The notes under the pieces: model-generated
Databases searched by the model: none
Told to the model about the DNA's origin: nothing
What the model saw: the letters and a program-made list of their open reading frames with translations, nothing else
Program-made: the position numbers and the translations under genes
In this document: positions 34,569-42,683 of the stretch, piece by piece
How the letters are laid out: every line of letters starts with the position of its first letter
How positions within the stretch are numbered: position 1 is the first letter of the stretch
Assembly (NCBI GenBank): GCA_016721005.1
Contig: JADKJM010000004.1
Location: forward strand, 1 to 64,000
Length of the DNA stretch: 64,000 nucleotides
Reading direction: 5' to 3'
Source: Flavobacteriales bacterium
GTDB taxonomy: Bacteria > Bacteroidota > Bacteroidia > Flavobacteriales_F > PHOS-HE28

Positions 34569-35231
34569 ATGCTCACCCCCTTAATATCCCTTCCCGAATT
34601 GGTGGCCGATGCCCGTAAGGACCACAAGGCTCTGTGGAGCACCGTGAACAGATTGCTGCCCCGCCTGCGCCGTGTGCAAGGTCGCGATGGCGCAGAGACC
34701 ATCCCGCACATGGAGCCGTGGACTTCACCGCGCGGGAACAACTGGTTGCTGCATTTCAGCACGCGTAGCACCGGTCCGGCGATGCACCCCTTGGTGTGGT
34801 GTTCGGATGGGAACGGCAGCATCATCGCCCTTCTGATCACACCCACCGGCACCACCTACCACTTGGAAGGCGGCATGATCCAGCACTACGGCGCGCACGT
34901 CGAAGGCACGGCGGACCTGCTGGAGGCCTTGCAGAGCTTCTTCTTCGAGAACCACTACTACACCACCGAGACGCTGCACGAATTCAGCCCCGGAATATGG
35001 GATGTGCGCGTGACCATGGACCAGGGCCTCGGCCTCGGGGAATGGGATCGCACTACCGACATCATACACGTGCGTAGCTACGTGAGCTACGTGCAACTCT
35101 TCCCGGAACAACGCGAACACTTGGTCGCCCTTGACGCACGACGCGCGTGGGATGAACTCGCCATCGGCCAGCAGGCCGAACGCCTTGACCGCGCACTGCG
35201 CAAGAACGAAACGAAACTCAGAGTGGCTTGA
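34569..35231 (+). CDS. Unknown soluble protein, paired with the FnIII-like gene
   Basis: A 220-residue protein, starting 10 bp after the previous stop, so likely in one operon with it. No family recognised. It is rich in aromatic and acidic residues: MHPLVWCSDGNGSIIALLI, LEALQSFFFENHYYTTET, and a C-terminal helix (RAWDELAIGQQAERLDRAL). No membrane segment or signal is evident. The pair might be a mobile accessory module. The ATG at 34569 is chosen because the upstream extension lies inside the preceding gene. Confidence 0.5.
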   Translation: MLTPLISLPELVADARKDHKALWSTVNRLLPRLRRVQGRDGAETIPHMEPWTSPRGNNWLLHFSTRSTGPAMHPLVWCSDGNGSIIALLITPTGTTYHLEGGMIQHYGAHVEGTADLLEALQSFFFENHYYTTETLHEFSPGIWDVRVTMDQGLGLGEWDRTTDIIHVRSYVSYVQLFPEQREHLVALDARRAWDELAIGQQAERLDRALRKNETKLRVA

Positions 35232-35250
35232 ATCGGACAACACGGCCAGC

Positions 35251-35276
35251 AAAGCCCCGGAGCGGTCCAGGGCTTT
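35251..35276 (+). terminator. Rho-independent terminator candidate
   Basis: AAAGCCC (35251-35257), 12-nt loop, GGGCTTT (35270-35276), then T. It begins 20 bp after the stop of the plus-strand gene ending at 35231, as expected for an intrinsic terminator, and the loop is moderate. Confidence 0.6.
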
Positions 35277-35361
35277 TACGTCGGGGCTCGGGAAGGTCAC
35301 GCACCGCAGCTTGCCTCGGCGGGAGGCTAAAGGACCCGATAAGCGAGCCTACCTCAGGGAT

Positions 35362-36297
35362 CTACAGACCAACCGGCTGGCTCGGCTGTACTACCGAGGT
35401 AGGCAGGTGTCGGCTTCTTCGCTGCCTGTCCTTACGCCCGGTGTACATGAAATAGATCACAAAGAAGATGAGCAGGCCAAGCAGCAGGCTGTTCTCCAAC
35501 CAATGCTCCTTGGGGTGAACCCATATCTCCTTGAAAATGTCCCAGCGGCCCATCACCTCAATGAAGTTCCAGAAGATGACCACGGTGGGTATGGCATAAC
35601 GGACCGCGTGATCGAAGGCCTTGATACGCACCAGTTTCATGATCAGGTGTATGCTCCAGAACAAGGAGCCGAAGGCCACTACCCAGGTGATCGGGTGCCG
35701 GTCGCCAGCGATGGCCTCGTCATAGCACAGGAGCAGGACCAAGTAGAAGGTCCAGATGATGATCACCATTTCCAGAAAGGCGATCACGGCGAGTGGACGT
35801 GGGAGTGCTTTATCCGAAGCGGCAACCAAGGCATCGCGTGTGCCCATCCGTTTCTGGAGCCACACAAAGAAGGTGCATCGGGTTTGCATGAATAGGAACA
35901 TGAGCAGCATGCTACCCAACAGCCCCAGCGAGCTCACCATCACTAGGTACTCGGGCTTGGTGGCCACTTCGCCATCCACCATCAGCGGTGCCACGCTCAG
36001 TTTCCGAGCCACCCAAACGAAGCTGAACTCCACCCAGCCGGTCCACACCAGCACGCCACCGATAGCACCCAGAAGCGTTGCGTACAGATCACGGAGGGGC
36101 CGCGCCACGCCCCACCATAGCATCGCAAACCCGATGGTGCCAACAAGGAGCGCACTGGTGAATACCTCAGCGCCGAAACCGCTCTCCAACAATACCATCA
36201 GGGTGTGTCCCAGTGGCATCATCAGCAGCACGATCACAAAGGCCAGCACGCCGGTTCCGTATTGCTTTATAATTCCCCGCAGGCGACCAGATCCCAT
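35362..36297 (-). CDS. Polytopic membrane protein, unknown function
   Basis: A 311-residue protein with about eight predicted helices, for example GVLAFVIVLLMMPLGHTLMVLL, then TIGFAMLWWGVA, GVLVWTGWVEFSFVW, LLGSMLLMFLFMQT, and LLLGLLIFFVIYFMYTG near the end, with a basic C-terminal tail (KDRQRRSRH). No family recognised. The ATG at 36297 is preferred; one at 36366 would add 23 residues and reach towards the divergent PhnA-like gene. Convergent with the gene ending at 35231, sharing the terminator region. Confidence 0.65.
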   Translation of the reverse strand: MGSGRLRGIIKQYGTGVLAFVIVLLMMPLGHTLMVLLESGFGAEVFTSALLVGTIGFAMLWWGVARPLRDLYATLLGAIGGVLVWTGWVEFSFVWVARKLSVAPLMVDGEVATKPEYLVMVSSLGLLGSMLLMFLFMQTRCTFFVWLQKRMGTRDALVAASDKALPRPLAVIAFLEMVIIIWTFYLVLLLCYDEAIAGDRHPITWVVAFGSLFWSIHLIMKLVRIKAFDHAVRYAIPTVVIFWNFIEVMGRWDIFKEIWVHPKEHWLENSLLLGLLIFFVIYFMYTGRKDRQRRSRHLPTSVVQPSQPVGL

Positions 36298-36474
36298 GGT
36301 GCGAAGAAAGTAGGACGCGCTTCGGCTGACAATACCTCGATCATGGTAATGTAGGAGCAAGGACATATTATCGCAGGCTGGTACAACACGAAAGACGGCC
36401 GGGCGGGGGGAACGTAGGCGATGGCAGTTTCCGCCAAAAGAGGCGACCCGGATCGAAAGGATAATTTTGGCTCC

Positions 36475-36813
36475 ATGACCGACACCCCACCCTGCCCCCA
36501 ATGCAAGTCCGCATTCGCCTACCCCACGGGGCAAAGCATGATGTGCCCGGAGTGCGGCCACGAATGGAACCCGGATGAGATCGATGCGGAGAACGCACCG
36601 ACCGTCGTGAAGGACGCCAACGGCAATGTGTTGCACGATGGCGATGACGTGGTGATGGTGAAGGACCTCGCGGTGAAGGGTGCGCCCAAGGCCTTGAAGG
36701 CCGGGACCAAAGTGCGCAACATCAAACTCGTGGATGGCGATCACAACATCGATTGCCGCATCGAAGGATTCGGGGCGATGGCGTTGAAGAGCGAGTTCGT
36801 GAAGAAGGCGTGA
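36475..36813 (+). CDS. PhnA/YjdM-type zinc ribbon protein
   Basis: A 112-residue protein of the PhnA (YjdM) family. The N-terminus has a zinc ribbon (CPQCKSAFAYPTGQ, then MMCPECGHEW), and the body carries KDANGNVLHDGDDVVMVKDL and KLVDGDHNIDCRI, the family signature. Despite its old phosphonate name, no role in phosphonate use is established for most members. TAATTTTG at 36462-36469 matches the Bacteroidota promoter box but is only 6 bp from the ATG, so it is either a leaderless start or coincidence. Confidence 0.9.
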   Translation: MTDTPPCPQCKSAFAYPTGQSMMCPECGHEWNPDEIDAENAPTVVKDANGNVLHDGDDVVMVKDLAVKGAPKALKAGTKVRNIKLVDGDHNIDCRIEGFGAMALKSEFVKKA

Positions 36814-36832
36814 TAGGAGAGGTCCGGTGTGC

Positions 36833-37139
36833 TTACCTTATGGGTTGCCGAAGGATCGTGCGCAGTTTCTCCGGTGCCACACGTCGCACGTCATTGAGGT
36901 AGATCTCGTGGTGCGTGCCGCGCAGTCCCTTTCCTTGTTCCGTAATGAACGCGTGCAGCTTCGTGATGGTCGGGGTCTCGTTGTCCCAAGGGCCGAGGTG
37001 CATGATCTGCGCACACGACCCTTCGGCCAGGTCCTCCAAGCGGACATCCTTCAGCATCGGTTGGGCCTTCTTCTTCCTTTCCAACTCCGCTCGTGCTGCT
37101 TTCATTAGGGTCTTGTTCACCACTGCGGGTTGCATGATG
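36833..37139 (-). pseudogene. 3' fragment of a GyrI-like domain protein
   Basis: The reading frame gives the C-terminal half of a GyrI-like small-molecule-binding protein: IIMQPAVVNKTLMKAARAEL, then LAEGSCAQIMHLGPWDNETP, HAFITEQG, HHEIYLNDVRRVAPEKLRT and the terminal RQPIR. The first part of such proteins (typically ~100 residues) is missing. Immediately upstream the sequence becomes the start of a different gene in another frame. The two join at about 37134-37142, so this is a deletion relic rather than a working gene. Confidence 0.75.
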
Positions 37140-37499
37140 ATGGATGCCGTGCGCTTTGTGCTGAAGGTTGAACAGGAACCTCGAATTGGATTCGGTGTGG
37201 TACAGGAACCGATGGACCATGTATTCGGCAAATGTCCAGAACACGAATCCGCACACGACCAGAAGAAGCGCCCTTGGAACCGGGATCCCGTAGTTCGACA
37301 GCCCATACCAGAACAGGAATGAACTGATGGCCAGATGCATGATGATAGGGGCCTGGATGCCGGTGCGGGTCAGCTTCTCCATGAACTTGTTCTCGAACAA
37401 AGCCCCGGTCGGTTCTTTGCGCAAAGCGAGGTGGTCCGGCATTTTGATCTCACCCCTTCTGAAGGCTTCGTATTGCTCTACGTTCTTTTCCATGGCCAA
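37134..37499 (-). pseudogene. 5' fragment of a fatty acid hydroxylase-like gene
   Basis: The first ~120 residues of a membrane-bound fatty acid hydroxylase/sterol desaturase-type protein: MEKNVEQYEAFRRGEIKMP, an IIMHLAISSFLFWYGLSNYG helix, and the histidine boxes EYMVHRFLYH and HKAHGIHHH. Similarity stops just after HHH, where the sequence switches to the GyrI-like fragment in a different frame. The remaining helices and third His box are missing. Full-length proteins are usually ~200 residues or more. Confidence 0.75.
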
Positions 37500-37715
37500 G
37501 GAATTTCCGTCGTGGATCCGGGGTCGCAGTTCAACACGACCATGAACGACCCGGAGGACGACATGAACAACGAATCTACAATGGCACCTCGGTTATATTG
37601 GTTGTCCGTATCATGCTGTTCTCACCCCCCGTTCGGCAGAGCGCGTCAGGGACGGAGCAGCAACAGGACGCATCCAACACACGACACGAAGAGCGGTCAT
37701 GAACGGTGCCACTCC

Positions 37716-37730
37716 TTGTGATGAACGTCA
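37716..37730 (+). promoter_or_regulatory. Possible Crp/Fnr-type half-palindrome upstream of DUF2249 gene
   Basis: TTGTGA-TGAACG-TCA at 37716-37730 resembles the TGTGA-N6-TCACA pattern, incomplete on the right. TACTTTG at 37754-37760 is a near -7 box with a one-base-short spacer, which would place the site about -40. Suggestive only. Confidence 0.25.
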
Positions 37731-37793
37731 ACCTGTAGCCCTGTAGCACGCTCTACTTTGCCCGGCCGGAATGAGCTACTGCGGCAATCGAAC

Positions 37794-38552
37794 ATGAGCG
37801 ACCCCGTCCACCTTCCCCAAGAACTCGACGTGCGTGTGATGGTGCCCATCGACCGGCACCGCACCCTGCTGAAACTGTTCAAGGAACTGCCCGTGGGCGA
37901 ACGCTTCATCTTCATCAACGACCACGACCCCCTGCCGTTGTACTACGAGTTCCGCTCCATCCACGGCGACGTGGTGGGCTGGGAATACCTGAAGCGGGGC
38001 GGACACGATTGGAAGGTGATGGTGACCCGCCAAGAGGATTCCGTGGGGCGCGAATTCACCGACATCTCCACGCTGATGGACCTGCGCAAGATGGACCCGA
38101 AGGACCTGCGGCACGTGGTCTTCCACCGCTACGGCATGATGGAGGAGGGCCACATCATGGAGCTCATCGCAGCGACGGATCCCACCGAGCTCCACAACAT
38201 CTTCCGCGACAGTTTCGAAGGGCAATACAGCTGGACGTACCGCAAGCAGGAACCCGGCGAGTACGTGGTGCATATCCGCAAGGAGGTTGGGAAGAAGCCC
38301 GCGGAAGTCGCAACGAGCATGGTGGTGAACACCTTCGATGTGCGCCCCTTCCACCCGGCCAAGCGCCACGACATGGTCTTCGATTCATTCGCTGAACTGA
38401 AGCCCGGCGAGGCCTTCATCTTTACGAACGACCACGACCCCAAGCCGCTCTACTACCAGATCGAGGCGGAGAACAAGTTGCCTTTCACTTGGGAATACCT
38501 GCAGGCCGGGCCGGAGGTGTGGCAGGTGAAGGTGGCCAAGACGAAAGGGTGA
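37794..38552 (+). CDS. Triple DUF2249 protein
   Basis: A 252-residue protein with three DUF2249 units. Unit 1 has RTLLKLFKELPVGERFIFIN then DHDPLPLYYEF and WEYLKRG, unit 2 is a diverged middle copy, and unit 3 has FAELKPGEAFIFTNDHDP then WEYLQAG. The NDHDP motif recurs and marks the family. DUF2249 proteins co-occur with nitrite/NO reductases and RIC proteins and are thought to serve in nitrosative stress or metal-centre handling, with no proven reaction. Start at 37794 follows a Crp-like site and TACTTTG box. Separate transcription unit from the next operon. Confidence 0.8.
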   Translation: MSDPVHLPQELDVRVMVPIDRHRTLLKLFKELPVGERFIFINDHDPLPLYYEFRSIHGDVVGWEYLKRGGHDWKVMVTRQEDSVGREFTDISTLMDLRKMDPKDLRHVVFHRYGMMEEGHIMELIAATDPTELHNIFRDSFEGQYSWTYRKQEPGEYVVHIRKEVGKKPAEVATSMVVNTFDVRPFHPAKRHDMVFDSFAELKPGEAFIFTNDHDPKPLYYQIEAENKLPFTWEYLQAGPEVWQVKVAKTKG

Positions 38553-38570
38553 AGCGGAGCTGGCCGCAGC

Positions 38571-38585
38571 AAGTGTTTTTCACTT
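38571..38585 (+). terminator. Weak hairpin after the triple DUF2249 gene
   Basis: AAGTG (38571-38575), TTTTT loop, CACTT (38581-38585), beginning 18 bp past the stop. Short stem with the T-run inside the loop, so only weak support as a terminator. Confidence 0.3.
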
Positions 38586-38635
38586 CTCAAGGCGCGTTGC
38601 CTGAAGGCCGTCAGTCGGTCCTTGCGCCTCACGCA

Positions 38636-38663
38636 CGATAAAAGCATTGAAATACTTTTATCG
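38636..38663. promoter_or_regulatory. 28-bp imperfect palindrome, operator candidate
   Basis: Outer 9-bp arms are perfect: CGATAAAAG (38636-38644) and CTTTTATCG (38655-38663). The symmetry extends inwards to 12 bp with one mismatch, centred between 38649 and 38650. The centre is 30 bp from the middle of the -7 box at 38676-38683, near position -39 relative to the expected start. The core GCATT-GAAATAC is loosely reminiscent of NsrR-type sites. The Rrf2 regulator gene at the end of the same operon is a plausible ligand. Confidence 0.6.
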
Positions 38664-38675
38664 ACATCTTCGTCC

Positions 38676-38683
38676 TACCTTTG
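38676..38683 (+). promoter_or_regulatory. Bacteroidota -7 promoter box
   Basis: TACCTTTG matches the TAnnTTTG consensus exactly and lies 30 bp upstream of the ATG at 38713, leaving a short leader. A clear TTTG -33 element at the usual spacing is not seen, which fits a regulated promoter assisted or blocked at the neighbouring palindrome. Confidence 0.65.
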
Positions 38684-38712
38684 CGCCAGCTATCCGATCA
38701 ATAAGCAGAACC

Positions 38713-40155
38713 ATGGAAACAACGACCGAGAACATCCTGGACGTGACCCAGCTGGCGCCGCCGGTGAAGCACTCCACCATCTTCGCACGCATCGCCGAAC
38801 TGAAGGAAGGCGATAGCCTCATCCTCCACGTCGATCACGACCCCACACCGCTGCGCCATCAATTGGGGCACACCCACCAAGACACCATTGGCTGGGAATA
38901 CTTGGAAAAAGGCCCCCGGTCGTGGAAGGTGAAACTGACCAGGCAACAGCCCCGCAACAACGAGGCGGGCCGGAACATCCTGGACGTGACCAAACTGCCG
39001 CCGGCGATCAAGCACTCCACCATTTTCGGGCGCCTTGACGCGCTGCAAAGTGGCGAGAGCCTGACCATCCACAACGACCACGATCCCGCTCCGTTGCGCT
39101 ACCACCTGCAGGCCGAGCACGGCGACGCCTTCGGCTGGGAGTACTTGGAGCAAGGACCCGAATGGTGGAAAGTGAAGATCACCAAGCGCATCGAGGAGCA
39201 GAATGCCACCGGCGAGAACAATCTGGACGTCACCAAGCTGGCGCCCCGGGAAAAGCACAGCACCATCTTCACACGCTACCATGCCCTGAAAGAAGGGGAG
39301 AGCCTCACCATCCACAACGACCATGACCCCAAGCCGCTCTACTACCAGATGCAGGGGGAGATGGGCGACGTATTCACGTGGGAGTACATGGAGCAGGGCC
39401 CGGCATGGTGGAAGGTGAAGATCACCAAGCGGCCGAGTGGCGAAGGGGCCGAAACGCTGGCGGAGATCGTGACCAAGGACATGGGAAAGGCGGAGGTCTT
39501 CAAGAAGTACGGCCTTGACTTCTGCTGCAACGGCCACCTCACCGTGCGCGAAGCCTGCGCTGCAAAGGGTCTGGATGTGGTCCGGATAGAACAGGAACTG
39601 CGCGAGGGGAACCACGCGAGCACTTCAGCGGCACTGCCCTACAACGATTGGGGGATCGACTTTCTGGCGGACTTCATCGTGAACACCCACCACGCCTACC
39701 TGCGTAAGAACCTGCCCGACCTACAGAAATATGCCGCCAAGGTGGAGGAAGTACACGGGATGAACCACCCCGAACTGCACCTCGTGCGCCGCTATGTGGA
39801 CGAGGTGGCTGCGGAATTCAACGCACACCTGCCCGAGGAGGAGCGCAACATGTTCCCCTACATCAAGCAAATGGTGGCCGCCAAGAACAGCGGACAACCC
39901 TTGCCCGCCAGCACCATGGGGCGTTTCAAGGACAACATGGACGCTTTGATGAAAGAGCACGCGCTTGTCGGCAGAAAGCTGGACCAGATCAACGAGGTGA
40001 CCGAAGGCTACGGTCTGCCGGGCGATGCCTGCGCCAGCTATACCCTGCTCTACCGCATGCTGCACGAACTGGAGGACGATACCCACGTGCATATCCACTT
40101 GGAGAACAACATCCTCTTCCCCAAGGCGACGGAACTGGAGAAGTCGTTCAAATAG
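38713..40155 (+). CDS. ric: DUF2249 x3 fused to RIC (iron-sulfur repair) di-iron protein
   Basis: A 480-residue fusion. Residues ~1-245 hold three DUF2249 units, each with a HDP motif (VDHDPTPLRHQ, NDHDPAPLRYH, NDHDPKPLYYQ). Next is the ScdA/DUF542 unit with the paired cysteines Cys270-Cys271 (GLDFCCNGHLTV). Residues ~315-475 form the hemerythrin-like di-iron domain (NTHHAYLR, HPELHLVRRYV, FNAHLPEEERNMFPY, KEHALVGRKL, HIHLENNILFP). RIC proteins (ScdA/YtfE) help repair Fe-S clusters damaged by NO and oxidants. Fusion to three DUF2249 units is unusual. The -7 box and palindrome lie 30-77 bp upstream. Confidence 0.88.
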   Translation: METTTENILDVTQLAPPVKHSTIFARIAELKEGDSLILHVDHDPTPLRHQLGHTHQDTIGWEYLEKGPRSWKVKLTRQQPRNNEAGRNILDVTKLPPAIKHSTIFGRLDALQSGESLTIHNDHDPAPLRYHLQAEHGDAFGWEYLEQGPEWWKVKITKRIEEQNATGENNLDVTKLAPREKHSTIFTRYHALKEGESLTIHNDHDPKPLYYQMQGEMGDVFTWEYMEQGPAWWKVKITKRPSGEGAETLAEIVTKDMGKAEVFKKYGLDFCCNGHLTVREACAAKGLDVVRIEQELREGNHASTSAALPYNDWGIDFLADFIVNTHHAYLRKNLPDLQKYAAKVEEVHGMNHPELHLVRRYVDEVAAEFNAHLPEEERNMFPYIKQMVAAKNSGQPLPASTMGRFKDNMDALMKEHALVGRKLDQINEVTEGYGLPGDACASYTLLYRMLHELEDDTHVHIHLENNILFPKATELEKSFK

Positions 40156-40195
40156 GACGGCAACTTGATGATGGTGGAAAGCGGGACCGGTGGAA

Positions 40196-40212
40196 CCAAG
40201 CGATCGGCTTGG
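40196..40212. repeat. Small palindrome in the leader of the DUF1858-DUF2249 gene
   Basis: CCAAGC (40196-40201), GATCG, GCTTGG (40207-40212): a perfect 6-bp stem. It sits in the 96-bp gap before the ATG at 40252. No T-tract follows. Role unclear; may act on mRNA processing in the operon. Confidence 0.3.
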
Positions 40213-40251
40213 GGATGCCGACCCTACTTTTCCATGGACTTTTGACCACCC

Positions 40252-41061
40252 ATGATCACGATCAACGCGAACACCAAGATCTCCGCCCTGCTGCGCGAGA
40301 ACCCGGAGGCCTTGGAGGCCATCATCAGCCTCTCGCCCAAGTTCACCAAGTTGCGCAACCCGCTGCTGCGCAAACTGATGGCCTCGCGCGCCACCATCCG
40401 CATGGCCAGCAAGATCGGCGGCGTTACGCCGGAGGACTTCTTCGCCAAGCTGGAACCGCTGGGCTTCGTCATCGACAAGGCGGAGGCCGCGGAAGAAGCT
40501 GAAACGCGCGCACCCATGCCGGAATTCATGAAGCACATCACGCCGGAGAACGTGTTGGAACTGGACGTGCGGCCCATCCTGAACGAAGGCAAGGACCCCT
40601 TCAACCTGATCCTCGGAAAGGTGAAGGCCTTGGAGCCTCTGCAAACGCTGAAGATCATCAACGATTTCGAGCCGATCCCGTTGATCATGTTGTTGGAAAA
40701 GCAAGGCTTCAAGACGTACACGGAAGTGGTGGACGGTGGCACGTACCACACGTGGTTCTTCAAGGCGGAGGCCAGCACCATCCCGAGCGCCACGGTGAAG
40801 GGCAATGCCGATGACTTCGAAACTTGGGTGAAGAAATTCGAGGGGCGCACCACAACGATCGACGTGCGCCACTTGGAGATGCCATTGCCCATGCTCACCA
40901 TCCTGGACGAGTTGGACAAACTCCCCGAGGGGCAAGCGCTCTTCGTGGACCACAAGCGGATCCCCGTGTTCCTGCTGCCCGAACTGGAAGAACGGCAATT
41001 CGAGTACCGCGCCAAGGAGATCAGCGAGGGCAACGTGAAACTGTTCATCTTCAAGCCCTGA
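40252..41061 (+). CDS. DUF1858-DUF2249 protein
   Basis: A 269-residue protein. Residues ~1-70 resemble DUF1858 (MITINANTKISALLRENPE, LSPKFTKLRNPLLRKLM, then IGGVTPEDFFAKLEP). The rest has two DUF2249 units, one with LQTLKIINDFEPIPLIMLLE and another with GQALFVDHKRIPVFLLP, the aspartate motif being degenerate in both. DUF1858/DUF2249 combinations occur beside RIC and nitrogen-oxide genes. Its stop abuts the next ATG (41061/41062), so the two are translated together. Confidence 0.82.
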   Translation: MITINANTKISALLRENPEALEAIISLSPKFTKLRNPLLRKLMASRATIRMASKIGGVTPEDFFAKLEPLGFVIDKAEAAEEAETRAPMPEFMKHITPENVLELDVRPILNEGKDPFNLILGKVKALEPLQTLKIINDFEPIPLIMLLEKQGFKTYTEVVDGGTYHTWFFKAEASTIPSATVKGNADDFETWVKKFEGRTTTIDVRHLEMPLPMLTILDELDKLPEGQALFVDHKRIPVFLLPELEERQFEYRAKEISEGNVKLFIFKP

Positions 41062-42354
41062 ATGTTCGGCCCGGCCTTGAGCAGTCCCGTGGCCCGCACC
41101 ACATCGCACAAGGTGGTGATCCCCTTCTATGTCTATGCGGCGTTCTCGTTCCTGGTGGCCACCGTTCTGCTGCTCATCTCCGGCGGTGCCTTCACGGGCC
41201 ATTACTTCCAGCCGCACATCCTGGCCATCACCCATGTGATGGCGTTGGGCTGGGCCACCATGATCATCTTGGGCGCCAGCCACCAACTGGTGCCGGTGCT
41301 GATCGAGAGCGACCTCTACAGCACCAAGTTGGGACATCTGTCCTTCGGCTTGGCCGCCGTGGGCATCCCGTTGTTGGTGTACGGCTTCTACACGTTCGAC
41401 CTGGGGGTGGTGGCCCAATTGGGCGGCTCGTTGGTTACGGCTGCCGTGCTCGCCTACTGCGTCAACATCGCCCTCAGCATTTCCGAGAGCAAGCGGAAGA
41501 ACGTCCACGCGGTGTTCGTCTTCACGGCCACCCTCTGGTTGCTGCTCACCGTATCGCTCGGGCTGGCGATGCTCTTCAACTTCACTGCGTTCGTGTTGCC
41601 CCAGGACTCCTTGTACTTCCTCTCCCTGCATGCCCACCTCGGTCTGGTGGGTTGGTTCCTGTTGCTGGTGATGGGTGTGGGCTCGCGGCTGATCCCCATG
41701 TTCCTGATCTCCAAATACAGCGCCCCCCGGCTGCTGTGGGTGGTGTTCGCGCTGGTGAACACGGGACTGGTCCTGTATGGCCTGCTGTTCCTCTTCCATG
41801 CGGCGCCGGGCCTCAGCTTCGTACCCGCAGGCATGGTACTGTTGGCCTTGCTGCTCTTCGCGTACTACTGCAGGCAGGCCTACGCCCAACGCATCCGGAA
41901 GAAGGTGGACGACCAGATGAAGATCTCGTTGCTGGCCGTGGTGCTACTGCTGCTACCCACGGTGGTGCTGCTGGCACTGATCGGCGTGCTGCTGGCCTCA
42001 TCCAGCGCACATGCCAATGTGGTGCTCCTCTACGGCTTCACCATCTTCTTCGGTTGGCTCACGGCGATCATTCTGGGCATGACCTTCAAGACCCTGCCAT
42101 TCATTGTCTGGAACAAACTGTACAGCCACCGCGCCTCACTGGGTAAGATGCCCAGCCCGAAGGACCTGTTCAGCGAGCGGGTGTACCGGGCCATGGCGCT
42201 GGCCTACCTGTTGGGCTTTGTCCTCTTCGGCTGCGGCATCCTCTTCGCTTTCCCGATCCTGCTGGTGACAGGCAGCATCGCTCTGCTGATCACTGCGGTG
42301 CTCTACAACTGGAACGTCATGCGTTTGGTGAACCACAAGCCTTTCCGAAAATGA
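41062..42354 (+). CDS. Multi-helix membrane protein, haem-copper oxidase subunit I/NnrS-like
   Basis: A 430-residue integral membrane protein with about 12 helices. Histidines cluster in helices: HILAITHVMALGWATMI, GASHQLVPV and LHAHLGLVGWFLLLVMG with GSRLIPMF, as in haem-copper-oxidase-I-like or NnrS-like proteins of nitrogen-oxide clusters. I cannot see the full set of six haem and copper ligands, so a respiratory or NO-reducing enzyme is not proven. It may bind haem or NO in the membrane. It overlaps the next gene by four bases (ATGA). Confidence 0.65.
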   Translation: MFGPALSSPVARTTSHKVVIPFYVYAAFSFLVATVLLLISGGAFTGHYFQPHILAITHVMALGWATMIILGASHQLVPVLIESDLYSTKLGHLSFGLAAVGIPLLVYGFYTFDLGVVAQLGGSLVTAAVLAYCVNIALSISESKRKNVHAVFVFTATLWLLLTVSLGLAMLFNFTAFVLPQDSLYFLSLHAHLGLVGWFLLLVMGVGSRLIPMFLISKYSAPRLLWVVFALVNTGLVLYGLLFLFHAAPGLSFVPAGMVLLALLLFAYYCRQAYAQRIRKKVDDQMKISLLAVVLLLLPTVVLLALIGVLLASSSAHANVVLLYGFTIFFGWLTAIILGMTFKTLPFIVWNKLYSHRASLGKMPSPKDLFSERVYRAMALAYLLGFVLFGCGILFAFPILLVTGSIALLITAVLYNWNVMRLVNHKPFRK

Positions 42355-42677
42355 ACATCAAGACCAACAACGACGAAAAGTGCGAAACCGGCTTAGCCGC
42401 ATTGCGCTTCGTGGACGACCCCGAGATCGGTCTGAACATCGTGGACCTGGGCCTGGTTTACGGGCTGGAGTTCGGTGAGGAGGACGAGCGGAAGGTGGCC
42501 TGTACCATGACCCTCACCACGGAGTTCTGCCCCATGGGCGAATCCATCCAAAGCAACACCACGGAAGCCTTGAAGATGGCGTTCCCCGGCTATGACGTGA
42601 CGGTGCTCATCACCTTCGAGCCGCACTGGAGCCAGGAGAAGATCACGGAGGCCGGGCGCTTATTCCTTGGCGGCTAG
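42351..42677 (+). CDS. SufT/MIP18-type metal-sulfur cluster assembly protein
   Basis: A 108-residue DUF59-family protein. DDPEIGLNIVDLGLVYGLEF carries the family DP-E-I...DLGLVY signature, and TTEFCPMG carries the conserved cysteine. Members such as SufT and MIP18 aid Fe-S cluster maturation. Here it fits repair of nitrosated clusters together with RIC. The ATGA overlap with the upstream gene shows coupling. It is followed 6 bp on by the Rrf2 gene. Confidence 0.85.
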   Translation: MNIKTNNDEKCETGLAALRFVDDPEIGLNIVDLGLVYGLEFGEEDERKVACTMTLTTEFCPMGESIQSNTTEALKMAFPGYDVTVLITFEPHWSQEKITEAGRLFLGG

Positions 42678-42683
42678 TACACG

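Noticed and set aside
37634..37666. Third copy of the ~80-bp repeat (GTCCCTGACGCG on the minus strand)
   Set aside because: Only the last block resembles the family; upstream blocks such as TGCGGGCT are missing.
39721..41889. 722-codon open frame on the minus strand
   Set aside because: Antisense to three convincing plus-strand genes of the NO cluster; His/Gln/Glu-rich composition typical of an antisense frame.
40824..42146. 440-codon plus-strand frame overlapping the multi-helix protein
   Set aside because: Another frame over two clear genes; Arg/Pro/Gly-rich, no motifs.
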